Source: Enhydrobacter sp. (lineage in GTDB: Bacteria > Pseudomonadota > Alphaproteobacteria > Reyranellales > Reyranellaceae). From it: DNA of 64,000 nucleotides. The DNA is taken from contig JAHCJV010000024.1 in the NCBI GenBank assembly GCA_026126105.1, positions 1 to 64,000 of the forward strand, read 5' to 3'. A program made the translations under genes and the position numbers. Below the pieces are notes generated by a model that was not told where the DNA came from, did no database searches, and saw only the letters and a list, made by a program, of their open reading frames with translations. This document shows, piece by piece, positions 43,011-50,905 of this stretch (the stretch's first letter is position 1; every line of letters begins with the position of its first letter).

Positions 43011-43036
43011 AAAAGCCGCGCTAACGCGCGGCTTTT
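43011..43036. terminator. Bidirectional terminator after the GH16 and glycine-rich BON genes
   Basis: AAAAGCCGCGC, loop TAAC, GCGCGGCTTTT forms a perfect 11-bp stem with T-tracts on both sides, serving both convergent genes. Confidence 0.85.
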
Positions 43037-43062
43037 CCTTTGCGTCGGTTCAGCGCAGCCCG

Positions 43063-44058
43063 TCAGGTGATGATGCTGCTCGTGGTGTGGCCGGCGCCAG
43101 TCCTCTTGTCGGCATCGCTGCCGCCGGCATCGTTGCCCGTCAGGATCCGCAGGTTGTTCTGCACGTGCTTCACGCCGCTCGCGCGCTCGGCGAGGTCTTC
43201 GGCGCGACGCTTGGCCTCGCGGCTGTCGACGGTGCCGCTGAGCGTCACCTCGCCGTTCCTGACCTGCACCTCGACCGACGTTGCATCGACGTGGTGATCG
43301 TCGGTGAGGCAATCGCAAACGTCTTCCTTGATGCGATCGTCCGACCGGGTGTAGCCCTTCGGGCCCTTGCCGGTCATGCCCGATCCGCGCCCGATGCCCG
43401 CCCCCATGCCCATCGCATCACCGCGCTGCGGGTAGCCGCCGCCGCCGCTTGCCGCATCGCCGCCGCCATACCTGCCACCGGAGATTCCGCCGCCGGACTG
43501 CTCTCCGCCATACCAGCCGCGTCCACCGCCGCCCTGGTTGCCGATGCTGCGGTCGAAGTCGCGCTCGCGCTGCATGGAGACGCCGCCGTAGCCCTCGTCC
43601 TCGGCATAGCCACCGCCGCGATAGCGCCCGCCCTGCGGATGGTTGCCGTAGTGGCCCATTCCGTACTGCCCACCGCCATGCTCGCCGCGCCCGCGGTCGT
43701 GGTCATCGCGGCCGCCGTACCAGCCACCGCCACCGCGACGTTCGTCATGGTCGCGGCCGGCGCCATGCCAGCGGTCCTCCTGGCTCATCTGGTGACGTCC
43801 ACCCATGCCGGAATAGCCGCCTGCGCCCTCCCGACCGCCGCCACCCTCGCCATAGTGCGGACCGCCATAGTCGCTGCCGTATCGGCGGTCGGAGCCGCCC
43901 TCGTAGCGACCGCCCTCGTGCCGACCGCCCTCGTACCGATCGCCGTCGTGCCGGTCGTAGCTGCCACGTTCGTAGCCGCCGCCGCGCCGCTCGTCACGAC
44001 CATTGCTCTCATCGTCACGCGCGCCGAATGACCGGCGCTCGTTGTTCATGATAGGCAT
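43063..44058 (-). CDS. Glycine-rich disordered protein with C-terminal BON domain
   Basis: A 331-residue protein. The first 230 residues are Gly/Arg/Asp/Tyr-rich and look disordered (GGRYEGGSDRRYGSDYGGP, QYGMGHYGNHPQGG), with tandem YEGGR-type repeats. Residues 235-310 are a BON domain (IKEDVCDCLTDDHHVDATSVEV, VTLSGTVDSREAKRRAEDLAE). There is no signal peptide. The gene starts at ATG 44058 with AGGAGGAAC upstream. Its composition would allow phase separation or surface coating; function unknown. Confidence 0.8.
   Translation of the reverse strand: MPIMNNERRSFGARDDESNGRDERRGGGYERGSYDRHDGDRYEGGRHEGGRYEGGSDRRYGSDYGGPHYGEGGGGREGAGGYSGMGGRHQMSQEDRWHGAGRDHDERRGGGGWYGGRDDHDRGRGEHGGGQYGMGHYGNHPQGGRYRGGGYAEDEGYGGVSMQRERDFDRSIGNQGGGGRGWYGGEQSGGGISGGRYGGGDAASGGGGYPQRGDAMGMGAGIGRGSGMTGKGPKGYTRSDDRIKEDVCDCLTDDHHVDATSVEVQVRNGEVTLSGTVDSREAKRRAEDLAERASGVKHVQNNLRILTGNDAGGSDADKRTGAGHTTSSIIT
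43895..43954. repeat. Four 15-bp tandem units in the glycine-rich gene
   Basis: Units of 15 bp (ccgccctcgtagcga and close variants) start at 43895, 43910, 43925 and 43940. They encode the repeated EGGRY/H pentapeptide, so copy changes would keep the frame. Confidence 0.65.
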
Positions 44059-44364
44059 ATTTTCCGTTCCTCCTGCGAAGCAGCCGGACGCCGACTGCCT
44101 AAGGAGGGAATGGACGCCCGTCGCCCGTAGTTGCCCGCAGCACCGCGCGCGAGGTGCCCTGTTCGGAAGCGCACAGTCCAGAAAAGACTGTCACCAATTC
44201 GGCCGCGCGGCGTTGAGTTGTCGGTGCCAATGCACCGTCGGCGGCCATCCTCTCATTCCAGTCTCCCCCCGGATGCAGGGTGGCCGCCGACACGGCGGGG
44301 AGCCGGACTCGTCGGTAGTGGCGAGCCGACCAACCTGCCCCATCTCTAAATCGAGGAGTCCGGA
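44059..44364. other. Gene-free divergent intergenic region
   Basis: 306 bases between the glycine-rich BON gene (leftward) and the CBS gene (rightward). It must hold both promoters, but I cannot fix either. No convincing small gene, repeat or RNA was seen. Confidence 0.5.
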
Positions 44365-44802
44365 ATGCTGGTCAGGGAAGCGATGAGCCGGGACGTCAAG
44401 ACGGTCAATCCCGAGCAGCATATCCAGGAAGCCGCCAAGATCATGCTCGAAACCGACATTGGCGCCCTGCCGGTCGGAGAGAACGATCGGCTGGTCGGCA
44501 TGATCACCGACCGTGATATCGCCGTTCGCGGCGTCGCTGCCGGCAAGTCGGCCTCGGCGTGCGTGCGCGAGGTCATGACTCCGGAGGTCAGGTATTGCTT
44601 CGAGGACGAGGATGCCGCGCATGTCGCCCGCACCATGGCGGACGAGCAGATCCGCCGCCTGCCCGTCATCGACCGGGACAAGCGGCTGGTCGGAATCGTC
44701 GCGCTTGCGGATCTCGCCACTCTGGCCAAGACGGGCTATGCGACCGCCGCTCTTTCCGGAATTTCGCAGTCCGGCGGAAACCATTCCCAACGGTCGTCGT
44801 GA
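44365..44802 (+). CDS. CBS-domain protein
   Basis: A 145-residue protein made of two CBS domains (MLVREAMSRDVKTVNPEQHIQEAAKIM, and VREVMTPEVRYCFEDEDAAHVARTM; each ends LVGMITDRDIA / LVGIVALADLA). The pair binds adenine nucleotides such as AMP or ATP and often signals energy state. It has no fused enzyme, so it is a stand-alone sensor or adaptor. A GAGGAG site precedes ATG 44365. A stem-loop follows the gene. Confidence 0.9.
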   Translation: MLVREAMSRDVKTVNPEQHIQEAAKIMLETDIGALPVGENDRLVGMITDRDIAVRGVAAGKSASACVREVMTPEVRYCFEDEDAAHVARTMADEQIRRLPVIDRDKRLVGIVALADLATLAKTGYATAALSGISQSGGNHSQRSS

Positions 44803-44851
44803 GAACTTCACAGGTGTGCGAACGGGGTTCCAGCCGATAGCCCTCCCGGCG

Positions 44852-44888
44852 AAAGCTCGCCCTCAAACCAAACACGAGGGCGAGCTTT
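44852..44888 (+). terminator. Stem-loop after the CBS gene
   Basis: A perfect 13-bp stem AAAGCTCGCCCTC / GAGGGCGAGCTTT with an 11-base loop. The 3' arm ends in only TTT, so termination may be weak. Confidence 0.55.
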
Positions 44889-45088
44889 GCCGAAGCGTGG
44901 AGCTGTCCATTCTCCGACGGGGGAGGGAGACCGGAGAAGAGAGGCGCGCCTCGTGCCGACTACAAGCCCTCAGGGGGGCAAAGGTTTCGACCGGAACGCG
45001 GTCTGTCAGAAAGCGTACGATTGCGAACCGAATGCCGCCCAGGGCGGGTTCGCGATCGGTTGGTTTCCACCCTGATTGAGCGGAAACG

Positions 45089-46282
45089 ATGTCGGCCCTG
45101 TCACGCGCCCGAGACCGCATGGTCGCCGTCCAGATCGAGCGCCGCGGCGTGCGCGACCGTCATGTGCTCGAAGCGATGCGCGAGGTCCCGCGCGAGGCGT
45201 TCGTCGAGCCCGGCTTCGAGGAATTCGCCTACGAGGACACGCCGCTGCGCATCGGCGAAGGCCAGACCATCTCGCAGCCTTATATCGTCGCCCTGATGAT
45301 CGAGACCGCCGAGGTGACGCCCGGCGACCGCGTCCTCGAGATCGGCGCCGGCTCGGGCTATGCCGCGGCCGTGCTGTCGCGGATTGCCGGGCGGGTGCAT
45401 GCGATCGAGCGCCACGCCTCGCTGGCCGAGGCGGCGCGCCAACGTTTCCGCAAGCTCGGCTACGAGGTCGAGCTGCGCGTCGGCGACGGCACCCTGGGCT
45501 GGCCCGAGGCAGCGCCGTTCGATGCCATTGTCGTGTCCGCCGGCGGACCGGCGGTGCCCGAGGCGCTCGAGCGGCAGCTCGCCGTCGGTGGCCGCCTGGT
45601 CATTCCGGTCGGCGCGGAGGAGGGGCGACAGACGCTGCTGAAGCTGACACGAAAGGCGGACGGCTCGTTCGACAAGGAGGAGCGGGGAAGCGTGATATTC
45701 GTCCCGCTGATCGGCGAGCAGGGCTGGGCCGAGGACGGTCGGCGCGCGGCGACCAGCCACGTGCCGGCTCGTTCGCGCACCCTGCCCGAGATGATCGCCG
45801 AGGCGGCGGAGCCGTTGCCCGAGCCCGACGATCCCGCTTCGGCCGGCTGTTCGACCGCATCGCCGACCGGCGCGTGGTCCTGCTCGGGGAGGCGAGCCAC
45901 GGCACCGCCGAGTTCTACCGCGCTCGTGCAGCGATCACGCGCCATCTCGTCGAGCAGCACGGCTTTACCATCGTGGCGGTCGAAGCCGACTGGCCCGACG
46001 CGGCGGCCGTCGACGCCCATGTGCGCCATCGTCCGGCCGCGGCGGATGCCGAGCCGCCGTTCCAGCGCTTTCCGACCTGGATGTGGCGCAACACCGAGGT
46101 CGCGGCCTTCGTCGCGTGGATGCGCCGCCACAATGCGACCGTCGCGCAGCCCGCTCGGCGCGTCGGCTTTCACGGCCTCGACCTCTACAACATGGGCGGC
46201 TCGATCGCGGCCGTGCTGGAGTATCTCGACAGGGTCGACCCCGAGGCGGCCCGCATCGCGCGCGAGCGCTACGGCTGCCTGA
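45089..46282 (+). CDS. Protein-L-isoaspartate O-methyltransferase domain (frameshifted fusion, 5' part)
   Basis: A PIMT/Pcm domain that repairs isoaspartyl residues using S-adenosylmethionine. Residues 1-240 hold IGEGQTISQPYIVALM, the SAM loop VLEIGAGSGYAAAV, and ERGSVIFVPLIGEQGW. The protein continues in this frame to 46282, but after about 45836 the product is meaningless: the following 1.2 kb is an erythromycin-esterase domain in another frame. The intact gene would be one fusion running to 47073. The start ATG 45089 lies 12 bases after a short open stretch with GAGCGG. Confidence 0.75.
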   Translation: MSALSRARDRMVAVQIERRGVRDRHVLEAMREVPREAFVEPGFEEFAYEDTPLRIGEGQTISQPYIVALMIETAEVTPGDRVLEIGAGSGYAAAVLSRIAGRVHAIERHASLAEAARQRFRKLGYEVELRVGDGTLGWPEAAPFDAIVVSAGGPAVPEALERQLAVGGRLVIPVGAEEGRQTLLKLTRKADGSFDKEERGSVIFVPLIGEQGWAEDGRRAATSHVPARSRTLPEMIAEAAEPLPEPDDPASAGCSTASPTGAWSCSGRRATAPPSSTALVQRSRAISSSSTALPSWRSKPTGPTRRPSTPMCAIVRPRRMPSRRSSAFRPGCGATPRSRPSSRGCAATMRPSRSPLGASAFTASTSTTWAARSRPCWSISTGSTPRRPASRASATAA

Positions 46283-47073
46283 CGCCGTGGCAGAACGAGC
46301 CGGCGACCTACGGCCGCGCGGTGCTGCGTGGCGGGCTCGCCAAGTGCGAGGACGCCGTCGTGGCCCAGCTGCGCGAGCTGCTGCAGCGCCGGCTCGATTA
46401 CGCCGCCGGCGATGGTGAGAGCTTCCTCGACGCGGCGCAGAACGCGCGGCTGGTCGCCGCGGCAGAGCGCTACTACCGCGTGATGTATTACGGCGGCGCG
46501 GCGTCATGGAACCTGCGCGACACCCACATGTCCGAGACGCTCGGTCATCTGCTGGAAGCGCGCGGGCCGCAGGCCAGGGCGGTGGTCTGGGCGCACAACT
46601 CGCACATCGGCGATGCGCGCTTCACCGACATGGGGCAGAGCCGCGAGGAGCTGAACATCGGCCAGCTCTGCCGGCAGGCCTACGGCGAGAAGGCGGCGTT
46701 GATCGGCTTCGGCACGCACGCCGGCACGGTCGCCGCGGCGTCCGACTGGGACGGCGACATGGAGATCAAACGCGTGCGGCCGTCGCACCGCGACAGCTAC
46801 AAGCGGCTGTGCCACGATTCGGGCGTGCCGCGTTTCCTGCTCGATCTCCACGGCGACCAGGCGCTGCGCGCGCGCCTGCTCGAGCCGCGGCTGGAACGTT
46901 TCATCGGCGTGATCTACCGCCCCGAGACCGAGCTCGGCAGCCACTACGCGACCGCGTCCCTGCCGCAGCAGTTCGACGCCTGGCTATGGTTCGACGAGAC
47001 CAGCGCGGTTACGCCGCTCGGCGCCGAGCATGCGAAGCCGGGCGCGCCGGAGACCTGGCCATTTGGACTGTAG
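45838..47073 (+). pseudogene. Erythromycin-esterase-like domain (3' part of the frameshifted Pcm fusion)
   Basis: About 410 codons of an Ere-type esterase domain. Catalytic and substrate residues are present: RRVVLLGEASHGTAEFY, VAVEADWPDA, GFHGLDLYNM, WAHNSHIGDARF, and a C-terminal RFIGVIYRPETELGSHY. It has no start codon of its own near 45838, and its frame is +2 relative to Pcm, so a single missing base at the PA|F junction (CCCGCTTCGG) explains it. Whether it confers macrolide inactivation is unknown; many family members do not. Confidence 0.7.
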
Positions 47074-47116
47074 GGCGCATGCGCTCGTCTTCTCTACGAG
47101 GTCGTCACCACAAATA

Positions 47117-47155
47117 GAAAGAGGGCGCCCAGGGGGAACTGGGGCGCCCGCTTTC
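47117..47155. terminator. Bidirectional terminator between the esterase and bufferin genes
   Basis: GAAAG-A-GGGCGCCC and GGGCGCCC-G-CTTTC pair with one mismatch around an 11-base loop, flanked by A/T runs. It ends both convergent genes. Confidence 0.7.
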
Positions 47156-47168
47156 ATTGCACCAAGTC

Positions 47169-47396
47169 CTACTTCGACTTGATGGCCGTGCACTCGATCG
47201 TGCTCCCGGTTTCCGTGAAGCCCTGGCCCTTGCAGGCGTTCTGGCCCTTGCAGGCATTCTTCGCCCCCTTGCAGGCGCTCTGGCCCTTGCAGGCATTGGC
47301 GCCGGCGCACTTCACGCCAGCCGACGCCGATGTGGCGACGAAGGTGCCGGCTGCAAAGACGGCAGCGGCTGTAGCCAGGACGGTTCTTGTTTTCAT
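47169..47396 (-). CDS. bufA2: BufA2-type bufferin metallophore precursor
   Basis: A 75-residue precursor with a signal peptide (MKTRTVLATAAAVFAAGTFVATSASA) and a Cys/Lys-rich mature part with regular spacing: KCAGANACKG, SACKGAKNACKG, NACKGQGF, then IECTAIKSK. Six cysteines at 30, 36, 42, 49, 55 and 69. This matches periplasmic copper-binding bufferins of the BufA2 group, which in other organisms are matured by an MNIO enzyme and a partner. Neither bufB nor bufC is in this window. It lies beside a Crp/Fnr-type gene. The Cys could also work unmodified. Confidence 0.75.
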   Translation of the reverse strand: MKTRTVLATAAAVFAAGTFVATSASAGVKCAGANACKGQSACKGAKNACKGQNACKGQGFTETGSTIECTAIKSK

Positions 47397-47537
47397 GATT
47401 GGTCTCCCTGTTCCTCACGCCGATGGCATTCGACGCGGGGTGCAAAACTATTGCCGCGAGACTGTCGAATCTCAACGCGGAGCCTTCGCCGCGCGGCGGA
47501 TTTTCACGCGAATGTCAGCGCCGTTTTGCATCGATCA

Positions 47538-47551
47538 TTGATCTGGATTAA
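47538..47551. promoter_or_regulatory. FNR/FixK-like box
   Basis: TTGATCTGGATTAA, close to TTGA-N6-TCAA (one mismatch), in the 234-base gap between the bufferin and Crp/Fnr genes, 80 bases before the latter's ATG. It could be self-regulatory. Confidence 0.4.
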
Positions 47552-47630
47552 CTTCGCTCATATCGACTGCAGCCCGAGGCGCGCCATCACGATCTCGCCG
47601 TCAGAGTTGAACAAGCTGAAGGCGCCTTTG

Positions 47631-48338
47631 ATGGAGCGGGTGGGGCGGTTCGTCTCCTTGATGCCCGGCGAACGGCGTTTTCTCGAAGAGCTGCAATCGC
47701 GCTTCGACACTGTCCGCTCCGGCGCCGAAATCGTCTCCGCGGGGCATGGCTACCGGTCGCTGTTCGTCCTCAGCCGCGGCACGGCAATCCGCTACAAGGT
47801 GTTGCATGACGGCCGGCGCCAGATTCTCAATCTGGTCCTGCCCGGCGACATCATCGGCTTCCCCGGCTGCCTGTTCGACAAGTCGCTCTATTCGATCGCC
47901 GCGATCGACGATGCCGTGGTGTGCCCGGTGTCATTCGACGTTCTGTTCGGATTGTTCCGGTCTCACCCGCGGCTGGGCACGGCCCTGTTCTGGCAGGTGG
48001 GACACGAGTCGGCGCTCTTTGCCGAGCATCTGGTGGGCGTCGGTCGCCGCTCAGCCTATGAGCGCGTGGCGCACCTGCTGCTCGAATTCCTGGTTCGGCT
48101 GCAGCAGGCGGGTCTCGCGGACCAACGTTCGTATCAGTTGCCCATGACGCAGGCCCTCATGGCCGACAGCCTTGGCCTCAGCGTGCCGCACGTGAACCGG
48201 ACGCTGCGGCGCTTGCGGGAGGACGGCCTGATTGCCGTCAAGGGAACCCGTCTCACGTGCCTCGATGTGGCCGCGCTGTCGCGGCTGGCGGGCTTCGATG
48301 GCCCGAACCTCACCGCGCAGAGGATCGTGGGGCTGTAG
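47631..48338 (+). CDS. Crp/Fnr-family transcription regulator
   Basis: A 235-residue regulator. The N-terminal cyclic-nucleotide fold shows GYRSLFVLSRGTAIRYKVLHDGRRQILNL and VLPGDIIGFPGCLF. The C-terminal winged helix is LPMTQALMADSLGLSVPHVNRTLRRLREDGLIAVKG. It lacks the N-terminal cysteines of FNR, so no Fe-S cluster is expected. ATG 47631 is the first ATG; a TTG at 47607 (LNKLKAPLMERV) is also possible. A FixK-like box and AT-rich stretch lie upstream. Confidence 0.85.
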   Translation: MERVGRFVSLMPGERRFLEELQSRFDTVRSGAEIVSAGHGYRSLFVLSRGTAIRYKVLHDGRRQILNLVLPGDIIGFPGCLFDKSLYSIAAIDDAVVCPVSFDVLFGLFRSHPRLGTALFWQVGHESALFAEHLVGVGRRSAYERVAHLLLEFLVRLQQAGLADQRSYQLPMTQALMADSLGLSVPHVNRTLRRLREDGLIAVKGTRLTCLDVAALSRLAGFDGPNLTAQRIVGL

Positions 48339-48615
48339 CTCTCCGACGGGCACTGCGCAAGCGATGGGAGCGTCGTCCGTTACGTGCATCGCCCTCTCGT
48401 GGCCGAGCGTTTTGGCTGGGGAGCCCGCGCTCTGCCAACCTCGAGCTCTTCATCTTCAATGCCGACTTCGGCGCGAGAAGACTCATGACGGCCACCGCCG
48501 CAAAGACGGCCGCGGTCGCCGTTCCGCTCGGTGTCCGCGGCTGCGCCGACCGAGTCCGCGAGCGGCGCTGCGCCCTCCCCACTAGATTGCGTTGTCGGAA
48601 TGGCAGGAGGAACGG

Positions 48616-49005
48616 ATGTCCGTCGAGATGACATGCCTCTACGGGGCCATGGCGCTGGCGCTGGTGCACCTGACGGCGGCGGCCTTCAGCTTCAAGGCCC
48701 AGGTCGGCAATCGCTATACCGTTGGGCCTCGCGACGAGGGCCTGCGGCCGACCGGCGTGGCCGGCCGGCTCGACCGTGCCCAGCGCAACTTCCTCGAGAC
48801 GTTTCCGGTGTTCGTCGCCGCCGTCCTGATGGCGCACCTGCTGGACCGGGGCGGGGCGTTGAGCGTGACGGGCGCGCTGATGTACGTCCTCGGGCGCGGA
48901 GCCTATCTGCCATTGTACGCATGGGGCGTTCCGTGGCTGCGCTCGTTCAGCTGGAACCTTGCCACGCTTGGCCTCGTCCTTGTGATGGTGCAAATCGTTG
49001 CATAA
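48616..49005 (+). CDS. MAPEG-family membrane protein
   Basis: A 129-residue four-helix membrane protein of the MAPEG (microsomal glutathione transferase-like) family. ATG 48616 has AGGAGGAACGG before it. Motifs: QVGNRYTVGPRDEGLRP, GRLDRAQRNFLETFPVFV, and YVLGRGAYLPLYAWGVPWLRSFSW. It may detoxify hydrophobic electrophiles with a thiol. The 277 bases before it hold no gene that I can identify. Confidence 0.88.
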   Translation: MSVEMTCLYGAMALALVHLTAAAFSFKAQVGNRYTVGPRDEGLRPTGVAGRLDRAQRNFLETFPVFVAAVLMAHLLDRGGALSVTGALMYVLGRGAYLPLYAWGVPWLRSFSWNLATLGLVLVMVQIVA

Positions 49006-49039
49006 TCCGCAGGCCATTGTGCGCACGAGGTTGGCGACC

Positions 49040-49471
49040 ATGAACGACAGGATGACGACCGCGGCACGCCTGCGGGGCAGCGTGAATCACATCGATCTGA
49101 CGGTACGCGACATGGCGGCGTCCGTGCCGTTTTACGAGGCGCTTCTGAGCTTCCTCGGTTATGTGCGCGTCAAGCAGGAAGCCGCGCTGCATGTCTGGGA
49201 ACTGGTTCGCGACGGCCAGATCGTGGCCGGCGTCGCGTTGCGCGCGGCCCGGTCACCCCGCGAGCATGACCGATACGCTGCCGGCCTGCATCATCTCGCG
49301 TTTCATGCCGCGGACCGTGACGACGTCGACCGGGCTCATGCGCTGATGAAGGAGCAGGGGACCATCCTCGACCCGCCTGCCGACTATCCGCAATACGGTG
49401 CAGGCTACTATGCGGTGTTCGTCGCCGATCCCGACGGGCTCAAGCTCGAGGTGGTGCACTACATCGGGTGA
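49040..49471 (+). CDS. VOC-superfamily (glyoxalase/dioxygenase-fold) protein
   Basis: A 143-residue protein with one VOC domain. Metal-ligand candidates: His in SVNHIDLTVRDMAAS, His in GLHHLAFHAAD, and Glu in DGLKLEVVHY. ATG 49040 is preferred over the upstream TTG. Function is not assignable; candidates are a glyoxalase, a bleomycin-type resistance protein or a methylmalonyl-type epimerase. It follows the MAPEG gene by 34 bases, so the two may form a small detoxification operon. Confidence 0.85.
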   Translation: MNDRMTTAARLRGSVNHIDLTVRDMAASVPFYEALLSFLGYVRVKQEAALHVWELVRDGQIVAGVALRAARSPREHDRYAAGLHHLAFHAADRDDVDRAHALMKEQGTILDPPADYPQYGAGYYAVFVADPDGLKLEVVHYIG

Positions 49472-49549
49472 CGGCGGCGTCACCCGCGTCGGATGTCGCC
49501 GCAACGGAATGCGTCGCCACACGCGACGTCGCGGGTGTAGTGTGCGACC

Positions 49550-49951
49550 ATGCCGATTCAATGCACCGTCTCGCATGGAAAACGCCTCGTGCTGGCCGTC
49601 GCGAAGGAGAATCTGCTGGCGAGCGACCTGGTCGGCTACCTGTTCGACCTCGACCGGGAGATGGCCGGCGGATATCGGCAGCTGTTCGACCTCAGCGCCG
49701 TCACCTCGCTGCTGTCGGATGAACGGACCGAGGCCTTTGCCGAGATCATTCGCGAGCGCGAGCTGAGTCGTCCCGCCGGGCCACTCGCCCTGGTGGCGGC
49801 CGATCCGGTGCTCGCCGGCAAGGCCCAATTGTTCGCCGCGAAGGCGCAGGTCCGCCGCCCGATCCGCGTCTTCACCGAGCAGCACGAGGCGCGCCGCTGG
49901 CTCGACAGCCTGCCCGACGAAGGTGGAGAGGCGTCCGTTCAATCGAGCTGA
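49550..49951 (+). CDS. STAS/SpoIIAA-like protein
   Basis: A 133-residue protein with a SpoIIAA/Sec14-type pattern: a beta-rich start (IQCTVSHGKRLVLAVAKE), a DLVGYLFDLDREMAGGYRQLFDLSAVTSLL region, and the typical end RRPIRVFTEQHEARRWLDSLP. Members of this group are seen beside histidine kinases and may bind small lipophilic molecules or proteins. It precedes the histidine kinase/KaiC-like/receiver module by about 120 bases and may belong to it. Confidence 0.65.
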   Translation: MPIQCTVSHGKRLVLAVAKENLLASDLVGYLFDLDREMAGGYRQLFDLSAVTSLLSDERTEAFAEIIRERELSRPAGPLALVAADPVLAGKAQLFAAKAQVRRPIRVFTEQHEARRWLDSLPDEGGEASVQSS

Positions 49952-50069
49952 GAGGAACGGCCCGGCCGTCACGGCGTTGAGAATGTTGCTCGTAGCGCTC
50001 GTGCCGTTGCGAGCGTTTCGACACCAGCCCTGGCGCGTGCGAAGCGAGTTGTTGAAGGATCCACCCCCA

Positions 50070-50905
50070 ATGATCATGGCGAACGGAGGGGTTACCGCGA
50101 TCCGATCACCCGCGACGTAACTCTCGAAGATCTTCGCCGGCAGGTTCGCGAGCTGACCGAGGAGAATCTTCGCCTCTCGGAACAGATCGCGGCGCGGGAC
50201 AGTTTCCTGGCGGTCGCTGCCCACGAGCTGCGCAATCCCATGACGCCGATCGTCAGTCGCATCGCACTGCTGCGAAACGCGCTGGCAAAGGGCGACCTCG
50301 CGGCGGAGAGGGTGGTCCACCATATCGAGCAGATCGATCGGCTGATCGCTCTCTTCATCAAGCGCGCGACCACGCTGCTCGACGTGTCGCGCATCACTAC
50401 CGGCAAGCTGCGGCTCGAGCTCTGTGAAGTCGACGTCTGCGAAGTGGCCCATGCGGTGGCCAACACCTTCGAGCCGCTGGCCAGGCACGCCGGCTCGCCG
50501 ATCGCGCTCGATCTTCCCGCCGGGGGTGTCGCCATCGTGGGCGACCGGCTGGCTGTCGAAGAGGTCCTCGACAACTTGGTTTCCAATGCCATCAAGTACG
50601 GTGCAGCCACTCCCATACTCGTCCGTGCCGTGCCCGACCCGGCGAACGGCGTCGCCCGCGTGAGCGTGGCCGACGGCGGGCCAGGCATCCCGGCCGACAG
50701 CCAGGCGCGCATGTTCGAACGCTTCGAGCGGGCCGTAGCACCGGCCCACACCAGCGGCGGTTTCGGCGTTGGTTTGTGGATCGTGAAGCAGTTGGTCGAG
50801 GCGATGAACGGCTGCATCGCCGTGACCTGTGCGCCGGGCGCGGGGTCGAAATTCCTCATAACCCTGCCGTTGGTGCCGTCGATGCCCCCCAAGGAGTTCG
50901 AATGA
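50070..50905 (+). CDS. Soluble histidine kinase (start region frameshifted)
   Basis: A sensor kinase core with HisKA and HATPase_c domains and no visible sensor. Motifs: H-box FLAVAAHELRNPMTPI with the phospho-accepting His, N box VLDNLVSNAIKYG, G1 DGGPGIP, G2 GGFGVGLWIVKQLV. The kinase frame has no ATG, GTG or TTG between its upstream stop (49949) and ATG 50240, which is after the His. ATG 50070 has AAGGA before it but is in another frame, off by one base near GGAGGGG (50085-50090). If starting at 50240 the H-box would be lost. The stop overlaps the KaiC-like start. Confidence 0.75.

Noticed and set aside
43100..44050. Apparent repeat array in the glycine-rich gene considered as CRISPR
   Set aside because: Units are 15 bp without spacers of uniform length and are in frame with a low-complexity protein.
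44099..44293. Possible 64-codon gene in the gap before the CBS gene
   Set aside because: No ribosome site, odd composition and no family; treated as intergenic.
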